Part shown: in pieces, positions 56,667-64,000 of the stretch
Layout: each line of letters starts with the position of its first letter
How positions within the stretch are numbered: the first letter of the stretch is position 1
Origin: Dipteris shenzhenensis
Taxonomy: Eukaryota; Polypodiophyta; Polypodiopsida; Gleicheniales
Length of the DNA: 64,000 nucleotides
Assembly (NCBI GenBank): GCA_047967505.1
Contig: CM106538.1
Direction: 5' to 3' (one strand)
Translations under genes and position numbers: made by a program
Notes under the pieces: generated by a model
Told to the model about the DNA's origin: nothing
What the model saw: only the letters and a program-made list of their open reading frames with translations
Databases searched by the model: none

Positions 56667-58600
56667 TTGATGAGGATTGCTAGATGGAATATTCAAGGCC
56701 TTGGTGATGTTCCTCGTTGCCACCAAAGGTGGCTGATTTGTAATCAAATTCATCTAGGTGTCATTGGGAATCTCATTGACATTATTTCTATTCAAGAACA
56801 TAAGTTGGATGGAAAGGATGTGCAAAGTCAGGTAAATTGCTTTCAGGCCATAGTTTTTTGGTCTCCTTCTGTTGGCACTAGGGGAGGAACATGCATTTCA
56901 GTTTTAAATCATTTCTCCCCTTCTGGTTGGACGTGGCATCATCACACCTTCTAGAGCTCAAGGGATTTTACTTCATGTTGGTGGACATAAGGGTGGCCTT
57001 CTCAACTTGTACGCCCTTAATAATATATGTGAACATGTCCTTTTTGGAAGGAACTTATTTCCTAGGTCCCAAGTGTAGATTCATGGATTGGTGATTCAAA
57101 ATGGTGGAGTTGCCCCTCTCTTCAGAGAGCAACTTGGATGCTTTTCTTTTCCAATTTGTTGGTAGAGATTATTATTGGATAGACGATTCTTTCTACACTC
57201 ACCTTACTCACTCCTATTTTTATGGTAGAATAGGAGACGCCAGATGCCCATCCATGCACAGGTTGATAGATTTTATAAATGACGATTAGGCATAAAATAA
57301 AAGTGGCTCTATTTTCAGTTCCCCAGGGGTTTCCACGTCGGATCACTTTCCTGTGGTTTTGATGGTTTCCGATCCTTGGTTGAGAGCCCATTTTCTACCA
57401 GTATTAGGATTCCAAATGCTTTGTATGCAGAGGAGGGATTGCAGAGGTTATGTTAAATATTTGAGTTTCTCATATGTAGGGCATGGTGCTTTCTCTTCAC
57501 ACGTGGTAGCAGCCCCTATCTGGTATTATGATATTTATCACTCTATTGCTAGTACCAAACATGAGATTTTCAGATGGGAGGTTGGTCTTCAACAATAGCT
57601 AGCAACCCTACAGAGGGAAGAGTAGAAGCGCCTTGCAAATGCCTAGTTTAAGGAGAGCTTTGTTGCAGCAAGGGCTCATAAGTATGTTCTTTTGGATCAG
57701 AGAGTGGAGTATCCTTTTCATGCATGAGAGTCATTTTGGACTCAGATGGGTGGAAGAATCAATAAACACTACCTCCCTTCTTTATGCAGATCTTGACATT
57801 CTTGCCAGAGATGATGCCAGACATTGAGTTTTGGCACATTCTAGAATTAGTGAAAACAGACATGAGAGTCTGTCTTGATATACCTTTTACCAAGTTGGAA
57901 TTTAGGATCGTGCTTTTTGCCCTTCACAAGGGCAAGTGTCTTGGATTTGATGAGTTGACCCCCTCCTTCATTTATTTTTGGGACATGATTGGGGGTCATG
58001 TCACTTTGTCTCTATAGGGTGTCTGGGACTTTTTTTGCTATGCCTGATTCACTTACAAAAGGTCTCATTGATCTTATCCCGAAGGGGGGTGCAGAAGTTT
58101 TTTTTGCCCAATGGAGCCAACACTCTTTTGTGAACTTTCTATACGATCTTGGCAGAAGCTATCAGTTTGTGATTGCAGCCTTTTCTCCCAATCTTATGCA
58201 TGATATGTAGACATATTTTGTGCATGGCCAAAGCATTTTTTATAACATTTTTTCCTTGTGGGAAGCTTCAGAGTGGGGCTATGTAGAGCGGCTGGGGGTT
58301 AGCCATTCTACTCTTGGATTTTGAGAAAGCCTATGACAGCCTAAGATCACAAAAACATGGTCATGGCTTCAGCTAGGATAAGTACAAGAAAGACTCAAGG
58401 GCGCATAGCTGTCGAACTGATCTAGGATCTGAAATTTCTCACCTTTGACCCCTCAAATAAGAAGCACCTTGCTGTGGGCTGATCTGTGCAAGGAAGAGGA
58501 CTCTTTGATCCAAGCATCTGAAAAACTAAAGCGTAGAAGATATCCTCCAAGAAACTCGAATATCCATTCAGCGACTGGCCTCCTTTTACCCAAAATTGAT
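56667..58600 (+). mobile_element. LINE copy g with inverted segment
   Basis: 56667-58340 on the + strand is ORF2 from the endonuclease start (MRIARWNIQGLG, IISIQEHKLD, a broken [14 protein letters not shown]) to early RT (HKGKCLGFDELTP, LLDFEKAYDSL), with many frameshifts. From about 58355 to 58600 RT sequence of the same family lies on the minus strand, covering a neighbouring part of RT. This is an inverted LINE, as seen after twin priming or a second insertion. Confidence 0.75.
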
Positions 58601-59074
58601 GTCCTCCTTTTCATCTTGCCTTGGATTCAGAACTTAAGATTCATTCATGCCATGACTTAAAGGTTTCATGGCATATCCAAGCACTCCATAGATTGTATTA
58701 ATGCTATTGCAAGTGTTGCTTCATGTTAAAGGATTTGAATCATCAATTTGGATGGATTCCATCGATGGTGTTGAGGGTGTTTAATGATCTTATATGTAAT
58801 TCTATTCTTGTTTGAGTCTTCGCGCAAATGAGGCTTCTGTCTCTCTCCTCTATAGAATCTTCAATTTTTCTTTTGGAAAAGGAAGGGCAAGATAAGTTAG
58901 ACTGAGGCTTCCCCTGAGGGGCAGGATGAGGAGATCTTGCACAGTGAGCGTGCTGATGGCACTGCTATTTTCTTGGATGCCAGCTCTTAGACTCTCACAT
59001 CTTTCAAGACCGCCTTGGATTTATTTTGTTCTACAGCAGGTGTACATATTAATTGGAATAGATCCAATGGATTT
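58601..59074. other. Non-coding, no feature recognised
   Basis: No domain or repeat that I can support. Confidence 0.4.
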
Positions 59075-59652
59075 TTTTTTTTTCCAAAAAAGAGACTTCT
59101 ATTAAGTAAGAAAGAAGCCCGCTAGAGCAAGCTCTGTGCGGAAATACACCATGCTAAGCATGTAATAAAAAACACCTCAGAGGAATGAGGTAGAAAGAAA
59201 CCAAGGCTGAGGCTGAAAATGCAATCTCAACCCTGTAGAAGTCTCAGCAAAGAAGGGATAGTCTCTCCAATCTCTGAGAAAAGTAACTCTCCTGGAGGAG
59301 GCTGCTCAAGATGATCCCTGCATGGTCGCCCAAATGGCCATCAGAGTGTGTATCGTATCTGTCCAAGTACTGGCCAAGATTTGAGAAGGGTGAACCTGAG
59401 AACCCTCCAAAGCCTCAGTGCATTTGGCTCTCCAAATGTGCCATGCTGCAATGCTAGCTAGGATCTCCCATGGAGAGTCGACCGAGGAGTGAGCAGCCCT
59501 GAAAAGAGTAGCCGGAACATCCTCTAGAGAGCACGACTCCACAAGGTGTCGTCGGATGTGAAGAGCCCAAGAGGAATCAAGTCTCTCAAAAAATATTTGG
59601 GGCCCTGAAAGAGTAAGCCAAGCCACTGATCCCCAGGTCATATAGAAAGGTG
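59075..59652 (-). mobile_element. LINE copy h, 3' end, cut by gag-only element 3
   Basis: T run at 59075, hairpin-bearing 3' UTR, C-terminal region (59306-59640: [38 protein letters not shown]). It stops abruptly at the LTR starting at 59653. The rest would lie beyond that element. Confidence 0.87.
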
Positions 59653-59949
59653 TGTTGGGATAACTCAAGGTGTATGCCTTAGGCACACCTTATGTTTCTA
59701 TGTGTGAGTGCTAGAGGCACAGTTAGGTGCCCACAAGCACAGTTAGGTGGTGGAAAGCCACATAGGATGATTGAGAGAATCTAGGAGCAGATTGAGGAGA
59801 TGATTGTGGAGCTCTGAAGTCATTAGTGATGTCAGTGAGCATGTATGAGGTGCCTACTTAAGGACCTCACTCTTCTTCATTCTACAAGCAAGTAATGCAA
59901 GTATTCTGAGTTTGTGTCCACTCTTTCCTTTCCTTTCAGTTTACCAACA
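59653..59949 (+). repeat. 5' LTR of gag-only element 3
   Basis: Shares with element 2's LTR the caaggtgtatgcc, gtgctagaggcacagttagg and catagga-gattgagaga blocks. It ends CCAACA before the primer-binding site. Confidence 0.85.
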
Positions 59950-59961
59950 TGGTATCAGAGC
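59950..59961 (+). promoter_or_regulatory. Primer-binding site of gag-only element 3
   Basis: TGGTATCAGAGC directly after the LTR; initiator Met tRNA type. Confidence 0.92.
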
Positions 59962-60818
59962 CCTTTGATCCCCCTTGAGCCCATTTCTGCCACATCATCT
60001 TCTTCTTCTTCATCTTCTTCTTCTCCATTTTCCTCTTTCTTCCCAAAATCTTTGAGAGCTTGGTTCTCCACCTACAGACGACCATTGCCCAAACCCTCTG
60101 AGCTGGAAACTCCTCTAGTATGGGCGAACTTCCACCTGCAAGCAATTGAAGAAAAAACGTCTGTGGTGGCTGCCATTCCCCAAACAGCGCATTTTACGCC
60201 ATTTCTTCTACTGCTCAATACTCCCTGCCTGCTCCGCCATTGCCTGAGCCCTCTTAGGAGTAGATGGGCGACCTCAAGGCGAAGATTTTGAGCCATTTTT
60301 CAGCTCATTTGGTTCAGTAACGAGGGAGAAATCGTCAAAACTCAGGTTCAGCCTGTAGCAACTCTCCCGGGCAAAAGTGCGCACCATTTCGTCCAACCTC
60401 TGTGCTGGACCCTCTCTGGTATATGAGCTTTCTTTTGCTTCAGAAAGCCCTCTTTTCCTTGCTTTGAAGAGTGAGCTACAAGCCCTTCAAGTTCAGCCTT
60501 TTAGTTTTGACAGTTTTGGACAAGTTTTTGAAGATGATGCTACATAAAATGCTACTCTAGCATTTCTGGTTTTTTGAAACTTTCAATAACTTCAGTACAA
60601 GTGTGGCTTCAGTTTTGTTTTGAATTGCTAGACCTGGTTTTGATTGGAAAGTATTCATTTTAGTCACTTCTATGAAGCATGTAAGAAGAAGCATCATTGT
60701 TTGAAATTTGGTCACAAGACTTTGCTACATTAAATGCTTATATTTTGAAGCATTTCAGTTGTTATTCTAAGCTCTGTAAGAGAGAAGACACTGCCCAATA
60801 CCTGGGTTAGACCCTCTC

Positions 60819-61207
60819 ATGGCTTACTTATGCAAAATATGTGAAAAGCCAAAACGTAAAGCAATGTCTTGTTATGCTACAAAGGATGAAAATGCCAACC
60901 TGACTTCCTTGTTGAAGATTGCCAAAACAATGGTTGCCAAAAAGGAAGCAACTACAAAGCCAAAGATCTACCCTCTCATGGTACTTTTATTTGACTCCAA
61001 ATACAAGAAGAAGATGAAGGTCAGATACCTAAGATATGCTTCTCTACACAACTATGGAGATGACAAGATAATTGTTTTCTTGAAGGATATGATTTTCAGA
61101 TCCACTTGTTCTATCATAGTACCATCTTATAAGGCACTAGACACTGCCCATGTGGTAAGACCTTGCCTTGACATGGATATTTTGCCTCCACAAGATGAGG
61201 CATCCCA
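60819..61207 (+). pseudogene. Deleted gag of element 3
   Basis: Starts at the same upstream context as the element 2 gag (ttagaccctctcATGGC) but lacks the UBN2 core. Remaining parts are a knuckle-like CKICEKPKRKAMSCY and KKEATTKPK, which matches the extreme C-terminus of element 2 Gag. The frame continues openly into what should be 3' non-coding sequence. Confidence 0.7.
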
Positions 61208-61672
61208 TGTCACACAACTATTCTCTACACTAGCCTCTACTGCAGATCACGGGAGTAGCACCCTGATTCTCCTCCCAGCCTATTCTGCCAAGACTTCCAA
61301 GCAAGAGAGAGATCTACATTCGAAATCACATAAAAATCAATTCCTTCTCTTCTCTCACTAGCCTTAGCAAACCCCAAATCCCTAGATAGATCTAGATGCC
61401 ACATGTCATCCATATAGGGCCTTCCTAATGCAACATTTCACCCCTCTCTTGGGATGCTTTCAATTCCTTGCCCCTAGGCACAATCTTTGCACTAGGCCCT
61501 TGGTCTCAGATCTATCTAGTCTGGTGCTATCAGCCCTCACCTAGGACCTTGACATTAAATCCCTCCCGATCATTTACATGAAGCGCAAACACATATATTA
61601 CAAAGATAGATCCTTTAAGGGAAATGTCGACTGATTCTTCCGAGGTCATGCTACCTCGGCTAGAGCGTAACA
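61208..61672 (-). repeat. 3' LTR of gypsy element 2
   Basis: On the minus strand it starts TGTTACGCTCTAGCCG after the polypurine tract. The far end is placed at tgtcacac (61208), where similarity to gag-only element 2 stops and a TG...CA pair is formed. This end is tentative. Confidence 0.55.
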
Positions 61673-61684
61673 TTCCTTCCCTCT
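61673..61684 (-). promoter_or_regulatory. Polypurine tract of gypsy element 2
   Basis: Minus-strand gaagagggaaggaa next to the LTR start, abutting the pol stop codon at 61685. Confidence 0.75.
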
Positions 61685-64000
61685 TCAGACATCAGCGTCC
61701 TCGATGATAAAGTCTGGGAACACTCTCCGCAACTGATATACGGATTCCCAGGTAGCTTCGGATAGAGGTTGACCATGCCATGCAACCAACACCGTGGGTA
61801 TCTTCCGATTTCGTATTTGCATTGTTCCTCGGTCCAGGATTCTTGTTGGTTTGTGCCTTGCAATATCCTCTATCTCCTGAAACAAAACCACACCTTCGAT
61901 TAGTGAGTCACCAGTATGTAAAAATTTCTTTAAACGTGAAACATGAAAAACCGGGTGCACCTTACACCCCTGTGGCAATTCTAATTTATAGGCTACACTG
62001 CCTATTCTCTTTAGAATTAACCACGGCCCACAGTATCGAGGTGATAACTTAGCACACTCTCCTGAAGTCAACGACTTCGAGTGCGAAGGAATTATGAGAA
62101 AAACTTTTTCTCCTTCTTCAAATACTCTTATAGACCAATTTTCATCCGCATACACTTTGGCTCTATCCATAGCCTGGCGGATATTAGCTCTCGCAAGTAC
62201 TAGCATCTCGCGCATCTGAACTACAAAGTTCGCGGCACTAGGCACTTTCTGAGGTACTCCAACTATAGTTGGATTGGCTGGCCTATAACCATAGTTCAGT
62301 TCAAACGGACTGAACCCAGTAGATGAATGTTTCCTATCATTGTAGGCAAACTCCAACAATGGCAACCACTTGTCCCATGTATGTTGCCTCAATGACACAT
62401 ATGCCCTCAGCATATCCTCTAAAATCTGGTTGACTCTCTCCGTCTGACCATCCGTCTCAGGATGATCCCCACTACTCATTCCCAACTCAGTCCTTAGTGT
62501 CTCAAATACCGCTGTCCAAAAGTGACCGGTAAACCTGACATCTCTGTCTGACACTATGGATCTAGGCAATCCATGCAGACGAAATATATGTCTAATAAAC
62601 AAATCCGCTACTTGCGGGGCACTAACAGACTCTCTAGTCGGAATGAAGTGAGCCATCTTGGTTAGACGATCAACCACCACAAGGATAGAATTATACCCTC
62701 CTTGTGTTACAGGTAGCCCTGCAATAAAATCCATGGAAATGCTCTCCCACTTAGTGGTATTTCCAAGGGCTGTAAAAGTCCGGGTGGCTTCACCCGCTCG
62801 GCCTTACTTACCTGACACGAGAAACACCGTGTCACATACTCATGAATATGCTTTTTCATCTTTGGCCAAAAGAAATCTCGCTTCACGAGATCATATGTCT
62901 TCTCGACTCCTGGATGTCCCGCACACGGGCTATCATGGCATTGTCGAATGACTCTCTGCCTGAGATCATTCTGACCAGGTACTACAACCTTGCCATTTCT
63001 AACTAGCATACCATCCCTTATGGTATATCTTGCATGAGTTTGGCCTTTTCTGGATGCCAGGTCATCCTTTTTATTTTCCCCGGGTTTTAACACATGAGCC
63101 TTAGGCCATAAGCTCTGGACAAACTCGTCCACCTTCTGAGTTTCTCTGATCTCGGTCATTAGAGTACTCTCTAATACCGTGAAACTCAGGTTGTGCATAA
63201 TGCGAGACAACGCATCAGCTACCTTATTGTCTTTTCCTCTTCGGTACCGAATCGTTAGATTAAATTCCTGCATGAGCTCTGCCCACCTAGCTTGGCGGCC
63301 CCTCAAGTCAGGCTGTTTACAGAAATGTTTCAGAGTATTATGATCCACATCCACATAAAACTCTGAACCATACAGATAATGCCTCCATGTTTTCAAAGCA
63401 TGGATAACCGCATACAACTCCAATTCATGAGTTGGCCAATTCCTTTGAGAGGGAGAAAGCTTCTTGCTTTCGAAGGCTACTGGCCTTCCCTCTTGAAGGA
63501 GGACTGCTCCTACCGCAATGCCACTTGCATCGGTTTCTAGGAACAACGGTTTCTGGGGATCAACTATTTTTAACACCGGTCCTGTGACCACAGCTTGTTT
63601 TATGGTGTTAAAACTTTCCTGTTGATTCTGTCCCCAAACAAAAGGTACTTTATCTGAGGTCAGATCAGTCAATGGCGATACTATTCCGGAATATCCTTTG
63701 ATATGCCTTCTATAAAACTGGACAAATCCCAAGAATGATCGCAACGCGGTCAGACTCTGAGGGATTGGCCAAGTTAGTATCGCAGCCACTTTCTTCGGAT
63801 CCATTTCTACCCCCTGTGGAGTAATTATGAACCCTAAGTACTCAAGCCTAACCATACACAGTATAGTTTTCTTTTTATTCACGTAAAGACTGGCTTTCCT
63901 CAAAGTACTGAACACTATTCTTAAGTGTTCACGATGCTCAGTAACACTTTTACTGAATATCAGGATGTCGTCAATAAAATGTACTACGAACTTTTCGATA
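61685..64000 (-). pseudogene. Gypsy element 2 pol (RT, RNase H, integrase, chromodomain-like end)
   Basis: RT box FIDDILIF at ~63967-63978. RNase H LETDASGIAVGAVLLQEG. Integrase finger (CHDSPCAGHPGVEKT...CFSCQ). Catalytic core MDFIAGLP (62734), SDRDVRFTGHFW and GQTERVNQILEDML. C-terminus PRYCGPWLILKRIGSVAY then VAWHGQPLSEATWE. It is open throughout except one frameshift near 62740, where ...LEIPLS and KWESISMDF must be joined across frames (a missing base). This is the youngest-looking pol in the window. Confidence 0.92.

Larger units (their letters stand above)
59653..61207 (+). mobile_element. Gag-only LTR element 3 (same family as element 2), 3' part lost
   Basis: 5' LTR 59653-59949 (TGTTGGGATAACTC...TTTACCAACA), homologous to the LTRs of element 2 in opposite orientation. 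Then a primer-binding site, a leader with tct/ttc microsatellite, and a deleted gag. The body matches element 2 up to the gag start and again at the end (PPQDEAS region near 61190). The 3' LTR is not seen. A gypsy LTR begins at about 61208. The left flank AGGTG (59648-59652) would be its TSD. Confidence 0.8.
61208..64000 (-). mobile_element. Ty3/gypsy element 2, 3' portion, runs off the right edge
   Basis: Minus-strand element: 3' LTR (about 61208-61672), polypurine tract, integrase and C-terminal chromodomain-like region (61685-62734), RNase H and RT (62735-64000). It differs from gypsy element 1 in LTR and sequence but has the same domain order. The 5' half lies beyond the window. Confidence 0.93.

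Noticed and set aside
42819-64000. Search for the remaining mannosidase exons
   Set aside because: No segment encodes the blocks expected after I-R-I-P-V; either the intron exceeds 21 kb or the gene is broken here.

Overview
This is nuclear DNA of a seed plant with a large, repeat-rich genome. From position 2629 to 42818 the window lies inside one host gene on the + strand, a plant alpha-mannosidase of glycoside hydrolase family 38 (vacuolar/lysosomal type). Twelve exons can be placed with good splice sites. They total 1,230 nt (410 codons), with no stop and no frameshift. The 5' exons lie before position 2629 and the 3' exons after 42818, outside what I can recognise. Short introns (100-170 nt) alternate with giant ones (10.4 kb, 5.6 kb, 21.4 kb, and one over 21 kb). 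The giant ones are filled with transposable elements. Introns like these suggest a gymnosperm or another very large plant genome; I cannot name the species.

Layout. 1-1840: a dead Ty1/copia pol 3' end and LTR, with a LINE tail inserted and a clean target-site duplication (TSD). 2629-4467: exons 1-6, the sixth with a decayed partial tandem copy in front of it. 4468-14904: intron 6 (GC-AG), holding a minus-strand LINE interrupted by a gag-only LTR element, itself interrupted by a non-coding LTR element that has three LTRs. 14905-15481: exons 7-9. 15482-21080: intron 9 with a minus-strand LINE that carries a copia fragment. 21081-21170: exon 10. 21171-42543: intron 10 with a second gag-only element inside a LINE tail, a partial LTR, a LINE split by a complete Ty3/gypsy chromovirus-like element (27270-33977, TSD AGAAC), two more LINE copies, and an unusual minus-strand ORF that looks like a coiled-coil/RRM ORF1. 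42544-42818: exons 11-12.

42819-64000 is probably the next intron, but it could be sequence beyond a broken gene. It holds a gag-like gene, a duplicated LINE tail, two minisatellite families, a 502-codon uninterrupted ORF that resembles accessory proteins of plant transposons, a broken coiled-coil ORF, an inverted LINE, a third gag-only element, and a second gypsy element that runs off the right edge.

Almost all coding material other than the mannosidase exons is retroelement-derived and broken. The likeliest places for something new are three: (a) the gag-only LTR family present three times; (b) the 3' ends of one LINE family, which share two small hairpins with an apparent compensatory base-pair change; (c) the 44298-56666 region, bounded by two copies of one 309-bp repeat, with gag at one end and the transposon-protein-like and coiled-coil ORFs at the other but no recognisable pol.
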